64,000 nucleotides of DNA. Source: Toxoplasma gondii ME49 (taxonomy: Eukaryota > Apicomplexa > Conoidasida > Eucoccidiorida > Sarcocystidae). The notes beneath the pieces are model-generated. The model saw only the letters and a program-made list of their open reading frames with translations, made no database searches and was not told the DNA's origin. The stretch is from contig NC_031477.1 of NCBI RefSeq assembly GCF_000006565.2, positions 4,119,137 through 4,183,136 on the forward strand, given 5' to 3'. The translations under genes were made by a program, and so were the position numbers. Below are positions 22,295 to 33,800 of this stretch, in pieces (within the stretch, counting starts at the first letter, position 1; each line of letters begins with the position of its first letter).

Positions 22295-25200
22295 GGACGC
22301 TAAGTCTTCGGCATCCTCTGGGGCCAGAATCACGGACGCATATACACTCACGCCGGGTCGGAACCCCTATGCTTGAGGTGTGGAGTCTGGAGTAAAAGGA
22401 CATTCAGATGTTCGTTTCTGAACAGACGTACGAATTGAGAGCTCGGCATAAAGCTTCCACGTGTTTGCATGCAAGCTAGTTGATTCACAGGACAAGTGCG
22501 GGGCCGATCTTCCACTACAGCAGGAATGTGCACAGACGCGTTCGCGTTTTTTTACCTTCGACGCGAATGCGACTGTGGGTGATACCGGCTGTCTGGGTGT
22601 CAGGAAATAACCAAATGCAGCGGTTTTATTTTATACGGGTGCAGCAGCTCGTGTATGCTTGCATGTGTCCAGTTGCCTGTCAGTATGTGTGCATAGATTC
22701 ACAAGTATTTTTAAGGATGTAAATGTGTGGTATGGAAGCCGCAAAAGCCACTCGCGCGGATAAATCTCCAATTCTTTTCGTATTTGAAGGGACGACCGAG
22801 GAAAAATTCGAGAGAAGGAATGCGAGAGCGATTCGGAGAGTGGAGCTCGTGCGCAGACTCTGTGATGGAAATAAACGTTTTCAACAAAGTTCCAAGGAAA
22901 CAGTGGGAGTTGGAGTGTTCGCCTGCGGAGTTGAAAAGAGGGAGGAAGAGAGACGGGAAGACAGAGTCGTTGAAACAAAGGACTGGGGGAAGGGAACGTG
23001 GGCAAGACTACAACTGTCTGTTGACAGTAAAGACGATCACATAAAATATAAGTGTTGTAGTAAGCCATTCGCAGTTTAGCCGTATGAAGGCGTAGACTTA
23101 GGCATGCATGGCTTGATCTCAGAGCTAAGCATATGATGCATGTATTTCTGGACTTGGGGGGAGGGGGATGAAAAGGGCAGAGATGGAATGTTTTTGTCGG
23201 AGTGAATCGGGAGGGTCGAACGCTTCTTCAGAGAGAAACCCCGCAACCTGGTTAGTTTGGTTGTGCAAGTTCGTGAAATGAAAAAATGACACGAGCAGTC
23301 CACGCCATGTTGTCAGGTTGTGCGTGGACGGGTTAGTCCTTCCTCTTTCTGCCTTTAAACTCTTTTTTCCGTGTGACACGCACTGACCGCTGGTTTGTGT
23401 CTCGTTCTACGATGAGACACTTTCAGCATTGTTGTGGGGGACCAGGAGGTCGGAGAGAAAGTGCGGTGTTTAGGGTCTGGGGCCTTTCTGTTCGGCCTGG
23501 TTTTTGAAGGCACACAACTTTGAACCTCTAAGATACGCTCGGTGTGGCCTGCAAAGCAGAAAGACATCAATGTTTTTCTGTTGGCAATAGTGACACAGAA
23601 AACAAGCGACCTCACAGGTACTCTTGGGACCACTCGTTCAGAGTGTGCAGTTGTTTTCCTGCGTTATGTGAGAGAGCGACGAGTGAAAGAGGAATACAGT
23701 GGCCTAGAGCCGAAGGGGTAGAAATCCCTAAAAGGTATCGGTATGATGTGGTAAGTTGTTTCCAGGTACTTTGCAAAAACGAAGGAGGAAAGACACTGGC
23801 TGGCTCACTGCATTTCTGTATGTTGGGAGGAAACCAGCAGGAACGGCCAGGTACTTTCTAGTTTCGATACGTTTTCCTCATAGCGTGAACCGTTTTCGTC
23901 AAGTCGCATCACACTGTCACCGTCAAAGCTAGGCTGCACGGAAGGCGGACGAAGAGACACACCTAGAGAAACAAATCAGTGAGATACGAAAGTAAATGAC
24001 TGCCGGTGGAGACAAGTAAAGACCAAGTATTTAGTCGGATTGGGGGAATATGTAGTGACATGGTGCTTTGTAAAGGTGGAAACGAAGATAGCAAACTGCA
24101 CAGAGGAAACTTTTTCGTGGGAATAGGTTGTGGAAGCTTGTTTTCTGCACGAAGTCGTGCAGGAAATGACTCCGTAGGTTCCAGCGTCGTGCTACCTCAG
24201 GGTAACTAGAAATGTCATCTGGTACACATCCCAGGAGTTTTAGTGAACAAGAGAGTGACGGACAGATTCTTTGTGTGCAGCACAACAGGGATGTTTTTGA
24301 AACTTATGCCAAAGCCCTGAATTGTAGTGGATGAAGGAAACAGAACGTTTTCATGCGTTTCCTTTTTCGTAGGAATGGACAGTCGCAGACAAAGGACTGT
24401 ACAAGAGCTTTTGTGCATTGAGTTATTTAGGGAATAGAAAGAGTGTGCAGCAGTGTTGACTTGCGAAGGCGAAGAAGGCAGATCGAGGCGATAGCTACAG
24501 CATCGGTGGCGGAGGCTGGTGAAGGGTGTTGAATACGTAGAGTCGACATGCCAGTGGAAGAACACAGAGCAACACAGCATGCATATAAGCATATACGGTA
24601 GACAGCCTAGACTGTCGAAAACGAGAAACAGAGCTTGTTTGGTGTCCGAATACCGGCAGGTAACAGGGAAAAAGGGAAAAATCAAAAACGAGTTGTCCGT
24701 GGGGCAACACACACGGTGATTCTGAGGTAGTAAAGTTGCGGCTGCAGCCCCAGCCGTGCGCGTTGCCAAACTTTTTCGTTGTATGATCTTTATGACTAAG
24801 GGATGTAATTTCCTTCGCCGTGGGGGGTCTTTTGACTTCAAGGTCCAACCATCCAGCACACCCCAGAAATTGTAAATCTCAAGCAGTGGCATTAGCCCTC
24901 GCAGCCGGCGATTCTCATTCCTCCCAGGTGTAGAGTGCAAGATGGGCCAAAGCGCTCTCCGCCGCCGCACTGTAGCGAAGCGCTAACATCAAGTTGCACA
25001 GCTTGGGGGACAAGCCTGACCATTCTTGCACTTGGAAAGCACGGCGCTCACGTGGAGTGTCTCGAGAGCAATCAAATGTCACGGTAGAGCCGCAGCGTAG
25101 AAGTAAAGGGGAGGCGAGGCATCCATCAAGAGAGATACCATTCATTCTGCCAGGGGAGGAGGGTAGGGAGAGAGCGAGAGAACTTTACTTGTCACTACAA

Positions 25201-25471
25201 GTGGACTGGTGAATAATCTCGAGATGCAAAGAACTGCGGCGCGGCGCAGACGCGTTTTGACGTGTTGATGACAGAATACGGTTTTCGCAAGAAGTGGTCG
25301 TTTCCTTTTCGAATAGAATGCGCAGGCCCCCATGACCAAAGAAGAGTGCCTTTGAGGAGTGCTGCGTTCGTTTCCTCTATTCTTTTTTCGAACAAGAGCA
25401 AGTTCGGATCACTTCAGCAGAAATGCTACAGCAGAAGAGCAACGCACGACCGTAGCCCTTCTGTCGGGAAA
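22295..25471. other. intergenic region, no supported gene
   Basis: The stretch holds only short open frames plus one 251-codon minus-strand frame (24215-24970), with no conserved motif or splice support. The right-hand part is probably promoter and 5' leader of the next gene. An ATG at 25268 is in frame with that gene, but it has T at -3 and is not favoured. Confidence 0.5.
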
Positions 25472-28400
25472 ATGGAACGGAAACAGGAAGGGATGTCTCA
25501 GATAGAGAACGCCTTCTACGGTTGCAGTGCCACGGCACACTTTGAAAATGAAAAAGACCTCGACCGGCAACTACAGGACAATGACGTAGACGAATGTGCA
25601 CAAGGCATGGGCCGACGTCACGTGGGTGAGACGCTACAGAATGTGGGAGAAACATGGGAAAACACCGGCCGCGGTCTACAATCAGAGAAAGAAGCGGACG
25701 AAGCTGAGGGAAACGTAGTAAAACAGACTTTACTTAGTCGAGACCCTTCGACAGAAGCTGAGGATGATCGTATGAAAGCCGCAAGGGAGGGCTGGGAGCG
25801 GGAAAACCAAGGGAAAGAAGAACCGAGTGAGCATCGTCAAAGTGTTTCTAACATTGAGTCAGGAGGGGACCAGCAAAGGAGCCCTCATGAGGAGTTAGAG
25901 ACAAGACAACTTGATCCCTTGACAGATTACCAAGAAGCGACCCCCGCAGACAACGAAGAACAGCCCCGTGAAAGGGATTGTGATGATCGAGAGGAACACA
26001 GTGTGCACCCATCAGACGACGAAGTTCAACAACAATCACATCAGCCAGAGCAGGTAGAGAGTGAAGAGGAAGCAGAAGAGGACCAGAAGGATGCCGCTAG
26101 CGGGGTAACAGGTTTCCTTCTGAAGGAGGATTCTGGAGAGTATTACGCTCGTTCCAATGATGTGGATGGGGATGAAACGGAGACCAATTCTGGCTGTCAC
26201 GGTTGGAGCAACTCTGTACGGCGCTGTTCGCCGGGAGCCGCTAAAGAAGCGACACCTTCACGAACGGCTCCATCTTCAAAAGCCGGTTTGTATCTTCGGT
26301 TTCGGACCATTGCCTCGATTGTTGATTGCCTTCCAAGTCTGCAGGACCCATCTGCCCGACGTTATGAGGCGGCCACTGTGGCTGCAGAGATCCTCGAATC
26401 TCTTGAACAAAGAGCAGAGAACTTGCTTGTCTACAATACGCGAATCGTTTCCCAAATGAAGAAACGCGTAGAAAGTGGTCGGACCAGTTCTGGTCAGAAA
26501 GGCCGCCTTCGCTTCGATTCTCTGCCGGACGCAATCGAAGAGGACGAGCACACCATGTATGGTCAGTGGAAGCTCAGAGAGGAGACCGCCGCAGAGGCGG
26601 CTAGTGGTCTGCTTCGTGCACTCGGGGAATCTGCCCTAGAGAAAATTGCTTCGCAAGACGTTTACAGGACAGAAGGCAATGGGCAACATAGGACGCCTTA
26701 CGCCCCGGAATATGGGGAAGATCCAACACAGGAAGAGCACAGTCCGTGCATGGAAAACCCCAGTAGTAGATTATGTTCTGGAGAATCTAACCAAACTGTC
26801 GATTCCGAACTGGAAGAAACAAACTTGCAGGAGGAAATACACGAAGACATTTCAGCCATGTCAGACGAGAAAGCGGCCAAAGAATTCGATCTCTGGCTTG
26901 GCAGGACTACCAAAATACCGAAGGATTGTCCCCCGATGAAACGAGAGGGTGAACCAGAAGTATCGTCTGTTCTTGAAAAAGCACTGGGACACAGTGTCTC
27001 AAGAATGTTTCCGCAGAAGGAGGATTTAAGCATGAATCATGATCTAGGAACATCGTGGGGGGGGAAAACAGCAGACGTCACTTTTGCTGCCATCGACACC
27101 CTCGATACCTCAGCGAAGGCAGCTGCCGCACGACAGCTGGTCACGCCGTCTTTGAAGCAGGAGAAACTATGGCAGTTGTTCGGACGAGACACTGAAGCAG
27201 GTATGGTCTTGAGAAAGTTACCAAAAGCTGTTTTTGTTCTAGACGAGACGCAACTGCAAAGCAGCGTCTTTCAGATTTCTATGTTTCCGTAGTGCTTCCG
27301 CGTTCCTTGCTGGCTGCGTATCTTCCTTCTCATCTGTGTTGTTGCCTGATCATATTACGAAGCTAGGATGAAGAATCAGATCGGTGCAGACTGGTCGTAC
27401 GCATGTAGGCCGGCAGAGAATGAAGTAGCCGTGAGTTGAGTTCGCGTGCGTTTACATTGATGCAGAGGCCCTCTCAGGCAGCCGACGAACTTCCATTCCT
27501 CTCCACTTTCTTCTGGGAAAACTAGACCTCCTCCAGCTACACACTGTCTCCACACTTTCTTTTACTCACTGTTTCCGTGTGTCTTGTCTCCTGGTTCCCT
27601 CGACCAGGCCGTTTGCTGCACCAGCTGTACGCATCCAGGGCAGCAGCGCTCGGAGCTTTCGGCATTGTCTATCCGGTGCCAAAGATGAACAAAGTAAGCA
27701 GAAGACAGTTTTTGACTAGCCGACAAAGTGTAACGTGCTACATAGACAATCCATCACTACGAGTTTTGCTTCCCACGTCATTCTCTGTGTAATGATCAAT
27801 TCAGGACTCGAAGAGTAATCCAAACTTCCTGATTCGAGATTCGAAGAGCTCAAGCATCATTTCTTCGCGAAGAGGGCATCCCCGAAGGGTAAAGGTTTCT
27901 GTTCCGCGCGTTGGCCGCCACCCCGTTCCTCAGACTGATGGAGACCTACACGGTCACGCAGGCTGCGGTTGTTGCTCACTAGCCGACTCCGGCCGTCCGA
28001 GTGACTACGTAGGTGGAAAGCGTTCTCTGGCGAAGATTTCCAAGGGGATGGAGCAGCAACGAAAAGAAATTCTAGCCGAAGCTCAGGCAGCGGCTGAGAG
28101 GGCCGCAACTTACAGTCGACACGGGCAGATACGAGAGCGCGCAAAGGAAGCTTTGCAAGAAGCTTTCTACTTCGAGGAGTGCCGGACTCTCCCTGCAGCT
28201 GCTCGCCTACCTGCGCTGCCGAGACAGGCACGCCAGCATCTTCTTCAGACATCACGAGCGGGTGGACAAGAAAAAAAAGGCCTGGCAGGAACCCCATTCA
28301 CGGCCAAGGTGGCGACAGGTGGCTCGACAGCCGCCAGGAGAGCGAGAGAGTGGGGAAAGCAGCAGACGGACCCGGAGGAGGCAATGAATAGAGAACAGAA

Positions 28401-28746
28401 GCTCCTGTTTGATCAAACTTTGCACGAGATCCGGTACCGAGAGGAGAGACTGAGGAAACTCCGGGACGAACTGCCTGACGACGTTCTCACCGCCGCTGCC
28501 TGCCCGGAGTCACGAGGTGTCGCCGCTCGCCAGAAAGGGGCATTTCAAGCAGTCCAGGTTCGGGCCATTCAGATGGGACGTTACGAACGAGTGAAACGAA
28601 AGGTCCAAGAGAACCTCCGCGAGGAAAGCAAACTCGTGAAAGAAATTGCCGAGCGCGTGCGAGACCTCCAGACTCTCAGCCGGCTTAGCGGGGAACAACT
28701 GCACCAGAAAACTGGTGCCCTTGATCGAGCACCGCCTGAGGCGTAA
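25472..28746 (+). CDS. unrecognised acidic, Glu-rich protein with C-terminal coiled coil
   Basis: Three exons (25472-27200, 27608-27693, 27805-28746) join in phase and encode 918 residues. I chose the ATG at 25472 because GGGAAAATGGAA fits coccidian starts. An in-frame ATG at 25268 would add 68 residues. The first half is rich in Glu, Gln and Asp and probably disordered. A more ordered, helical part follows (LRFRTIASIVDCLPSLQD, then AAEILESLEQRAENLLVYNT). Exon 2 encodes LLHQLYASRAAALGAFGIVY. The last 200 residues have a heptad-like helical pattern (for example REERLRKLRDELPDD and VKRKVQENLREESKLVKEIA) typical of coiled coils. I recognise no catalytic motif, signal peptide or membrane segment. 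A structural or scaffold role is only a guess, and it may be lineage-specific. The codon bias and clean junctions indicate a real gene. Confidence 0.75.
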
Positions 28747-30893
28747 CAGCTCCTTTGGTCATCCACGTTGAAACCATATAGGCTATTGTCTATATTCGTA
28801 TTATTCCCTGAGTTCGACACCATTGGTGACTGGTGGGTCGCTTCAGAGGTGCTGTCTTCCTATATTGAGCACAGACAGCTTTCTAGCATTCTTCTTGGAG
28901 GCTTCGCCTGTTGTCAGAACTCTCTCCTTTCTCGTTCCATGCTAAACTTCACCCAGTCTGCGGCATACTGCAGTCCCTCAACTAAGGCCGGTCCAGGAGT
29001 CACAGATTCATTTGGAAATTGAAGAGCATTTGCGACGCCTAGACATGCGTGTACACTGTTAATCCGCTATGGCATTCTGCCTATAAGGACGGACAGTTGC
29101 CGCCCGAACTCCGGAGAAATAAATTCACGACTCTTTCCCCTCTTGTTTGTCGGAGGCCTGCCTTCGCGCTTACAGGGTTCCCGCCCGAGGAACCACTTCA
29201 CCTCGGTCGCCAAAGACACGATTTGTTGCGATACAAATATGCCTGTCCCAATCCTTTCTTGCATGTAGGTGTGTTGCCTTGTGTCAAATACCTTCACACG
29301 AGCAGAAAACATTTGATACCTTCGTATAGTCCGCTGTGTTCCAGCTTGCCTCTCCTCCTACCTGTTTCCGTCACGGCCTGCTGCTCGATTATCAAACTGA
29401 ATTTCCCGACAATGTAGACTGACAATACCACGAAATGTGACAGGTGCGTCAGTGTGACTGCCTTTTTCCCTAATTTTTCTGGTTTCGAGCTCCTATTCTG
29501 CCGACTCTCGGGCAGTGGCGACCCGCAGCAAGTGGGAAAAGAGACATGTGCGGTGTCCATGCAACTACGTGTCCTTGTGGAGATATTTTGTCACTAAATG
29601 TGGAACCACCTACACCGTTCGCTGTCTGAAGATCATGCGCTGATCTGGCATACGCAAGCAAACCAGTAGTTCCTGAATGTCCTTTCTGCCTCTGCGGAAA
29701 TCCCCCCTGCTTCGCGCGACCACCCCGGGGTGTTTCCCGTCGTTGCCCTCCCTCAATATGCGCAACGAAAAGCAGTCGTGTGCATCGTCTTTTGTGCGTT
29801 GCGGTTTTGTGTCATTTCCTCTCTCTCTCTCCGAACCAACACCCTTGTTTGAGAGAGAGGAACACTTTCAGTCCCGCCAGAAATCGGCAGTTCCCGTGTG
29901 TGGACATAAACTGCCAAGAGCAGAGGGGAAGGGCCAACCAATGCCACACGAGGATATCGTCGGGGGCAAAGCAGCGGGAGAACGCGGTGGCGGCATTTAC
30001 ACAGTATGTGGACACCCGCGAAAAAAATGCACTCTTCCAGTTTCGTCGTGCTCTCTACCTCCGCTCACTGACCGCTCCCAGGTCTTTGACTGCCGATCTG
30101 TTTGTATTGGCTTTGACCCTCTGTCGGATTCAGGTCCACTTTCCCTTGTTCCCTCCACCTTTTGGGACGCTTTCTTTTTTCCTTCTGTTTCTTCCGTCCC
30201 CTTTTTGTCAGCCTTTAAAAACTCGCCTGATGCGCGCGTGTGCCGTTGCCTTTGCTCGTTTGCTTGTTGCTCTTCCGGTGTACGATCACCCGGCACGGGT
30301 TTCATCGCGGATGTTCAAGGTGTTCTGCGTTTGCTATTTCTGTACTCCCGGGCTGTAAAACTGATCTCCTGTGTCGTATTGCGTAGGAGAATTTCTTTTT
30401 CATCTTCTCCCCCCCAAAGGGGGGGGGACTCTTTCCTCCCTCGTCTCTTTCTTTTCGTTCGCCCCACTTCGTGCCGCTCATTTGCGCAGGTTCAGTGGGG
30501 GCCAGTAATTAGCCCGCACATTTTCCGTTTTCCGTTTTTCCGCGTGTGTATTTTGGTGCGTTTTCAGGCGCCGTTTTTTTGCCTCTGCATCGTTACTCTC
30601 GCCACGGTTTTATGTACATTCGTTTCCCCGCCTGCGCTCCGTCGGTCTTCAGTCTTCCCAGCTCATTCGTTCGTCGTCGTGGATTCCATCTGTCTCTACG
30701 TCTTTTCTTCTCTAGCCATCGTCGTCGGTGTTTTCTCTCTAAACTGCTTTCCGTGTCTCTGTGACCACTGTGTCGGCGTCAGACGGTGGGAAGCTCTCCA
30801 ACGCCTCGCGCGCTTCTCGCCAGCCACGACCTAAGACTCACATCTACCCCGGCTCAGACTCTCCTTATTTTCGCACCCCGCAACTTCCCCGCC
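28747..30893. other. intergenic region and probable NOT1 5' leader
   Basis: There is no supported gene here. The right half is pyrimidine-rich on the + strand, with many CTTT, TCTC and GTTTC runs, as expected for a coccidian promoter and leader. It holds a 385-codon open frame (29677-30834) that is out of frame with NOT1 and low in conserved-looking sequence. A C7-AAA-G9 inverted repeat sits at 30409-30427. Confidence 0.6.
30409..30427. promoter_or_regulatory. C7-AAA-G9 perfect inverted repeat upstream of NOT1
   Basis: Seven C, three A and nine G form a potential all-GC hairpin with a three-base loop, about 470 bases before the NOT1 start. If transcribed, it would be a strong structure in the mRNA leader. 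The function is unknown. Confidence 0.5.
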
Positions 30894-33800
30894 ATGGGGG
30901 ATCCAGGTGGAGGCGACTCGGTCTTCCCTTCGCTCAAGGCGACTGGATCTTCAGCCACCGGTCCATCTACAGGCACGAGCTCACATTCGGGAGCGGGGGG
31001 CTCTACGTCCGGCAACGCAGTTTCAGCGTCTGCGACGAGTTTCGCCGGTTCCTCCACGGGGACAGGAGCGTCGCTTGGCTCGGGTTCTGCTACGAACAAC
31101 AACAGCGGCCTAGGGACTGAACATAATGCTCAAAACGGAGAGGAGGGGACCTCTGGCAAGGCCCCGATGACCGGGTCCCCCACTGCAGGCGGCGTCTCCT
31201 GTTCGGCCGCGTCGGCGGGCGAGGCGGACGGAGTGTCTCTTCGGGGCCCTCCCGCGCAAGCAGCCTCGGCGACCGGCAACGAGAACGGAGCAAAAAATGG
31301 ACCGCCTGGCGGAGGAGCCGCAGGCGCCCCTGTCTCACAGGCACAGCAGCTCCTCGCTGTCGCCGGCAAGCCTGCACAGGATTTCGAAGCTGAGGTGAAC
31401 AGCTGCTTCCAGAAAATGTACTCAGGTATGAAATCTGACGAAAACGAGAGCCCTTCTGTTCAGCGGGTGTGTGCTGCAGTGTACAGACACCCCGAGAGTC
31501 ACCTACACGCGGCGGACGACTGCCTCAAATTCTGCTTGTGAGATCTGCGCCTGCAGCGGCACGTCCATACACTGTGTTTTCCCTTCTTTGTTCGTCTTGC
31601 AATTCTCCACTCATCGCAGTCTGCGGCTTCTTTCTTTTGTTCACAGGCATCTACTCCGTGGACATGGTAGTGGCGCTTCTGCAACGTCTGTCTCAGGCTC
31701 CACCGGGCTCCCGAGACAGCAGTTTGTTCGTGTCGATGATTCGAACTCTCTTCTTTGAATGTCGCCACTTCCCGAAGTACCCCCCTCACGAGTTGGCTCT
31801 GACAGCCGAGCTGTTTGGCCAGCTGATTCACCGCCACGTCCTCATCAACAGCGGCAACTCTCTGATGATTGCGTTGCGCTGCGTGTTAGAGGCGATTCGC
31901 AAGGGTCCGACCTCGAAAATGTTTGTCTTTGGGATTGCAGCTCTCGAACAGTTTCTGGACCGCATCTTCCTCTTCCCTCAGTTCCTCGTCGCCCTTGCCT
32001 CACTCAGCGAACTGCAGCAGCAGCATCCGCATTACACCCACTATGCACAATCTGTTCTTCTTCTGATTCCGGAAAAGTACCACAGCCTCGTCGTTCTAGA
32101 TCCGAGAATCGCAGCTTCTCTCCCCCCCATGCCGGACCTGCCTCCTGTGGTGGGCGTCGCTGCGGCAGCGCGACAAGCCGCTGGGACAGGTGGGCGAAAC
32201 CGCAAACAGGGAACCACTTCTACATGAATCAGCGTGACTCACGACTGCCCTCTCCTTGCAGACTCTTGTCTCGTTTTCGCGGTGCCTCCTCTCGTGTGCA
32301 CGTCTGTGTCATCGTTATTCTTTCATCATCGCTTGTTCTCTGTTTAGGGTTTCGGGTACACAGTTTCGTTTTCTTTCTCCACGTTTTTGATCCGTGTTCC
32401 TTCTCTGCTCCAGAAATCTTCGACTTGACGTGATCTGCACTTCTTTCCAGTCGTGGATGCTCCCCTGCCGGCTTTTCTGCCCTGAGCCGTCGCTCTCACT
32501 TGCCTGTTATTAGTCTCTGCGTTCTCCCGTCCATGCACTGCGTTCGACAGGCATCGGCGAGGTGACCCAGACGTCGGAGCCGCCGTCTGGCTCTTCGATC
32601 TCCACGATGTTGCCTCCACCACACGGACTCCAGCACCCCGTGACGGCCTCGATTCAACAGCAGCTGGCAGCTGCCGCAAAGATGATGAACTTGTCTTCGT
32701 CTCCGCCAGCGGCTCCGGGCAACAGCGGGTCGGCGTTAAACTTGGCACACAACTCGTCTTTGCTTCAGGGCAACCCCGTTCCAACTCCGCCCCTGGCTGC
32801 GTCGCCGACTCAGAACGTTTCAGGAAATCCTGGGAGTCTCCCTGGACTGGGACAGGCCAACGTGCCGGCCAGCGGGACAGGAGCCGTGGGGAACAAGGCA
32901 GGACTGTCGGGGCTTGGGAACGCGGCGGGGTCGATTTCACACACAGGGACCCTTGGAGGCGTGTTGGGCGCAGGGGCGTTGCTGCAGGGCGTCGGCCTTG
33001 GTCAAGTCGAGGGCTTGATGAACGACCACGACATCACCGCGAAGCTGGAGCAGCCGCCGCAGTGGGTGGCTGACCAGGTCATTGCGGTCTGCAACAGCGT
33101 CTGCGAGGGGAACGTCGACGACAAAGCGGAGAGTTTGAAAGACGTTTTGACGGAGGAACATGCCCCGTGGCTGACGTACTACATCGTGAAGAGTCGAGCC
33201 GCGAAGGAACCCAACCTACACGGAATCTTTGTTCTCTTCATCGAAAAATTGAAGCTCCCAGGCCTCTGGGACGCCGTCATTAACATGACCTACGACTGCA
33301 TCCATGTCCTCCTCAAATACGTCGACGAAGCCAAGGAGTCGAGCTCGTATCGAACTCTGCTAAAAAACCTCGGCCTGTGGCTCGGATCCATCACTCTAGC
33401 TAGGTACGCTCTTAAGGGTATTTCCATCGCGAACCGATCCGAAATTGTGATCTTTTCTACGCGACGACGGCGGTGACTCACGAGCCGAGGGGAAACTGGG
33501 ACCAAAGTTGAAATGGTGAATTTTCTTTGTTGACAACAATGACATCATCGTCTGCAGAGCTCCGTTCCGCCAGTTTAGATGCCTGTTGACGTGCGCTTGT
33601 AGGGACACCGGTTTGACTGGTGGCATGAAAAGGAAAATGAAGTTCGTAGCTGGACAGTGCTCTGCAATAATGGCAGGATACCTAGATATTGCCTGTACGT
33701 ATAGTACTCAAAATTGTGACAGTATTTTTCTCCAATTAACTGGCCATCCGCTGACCACGTTCATGAACTGTTGGCGACTTGCTCGTCGCCTATCAAAGCT

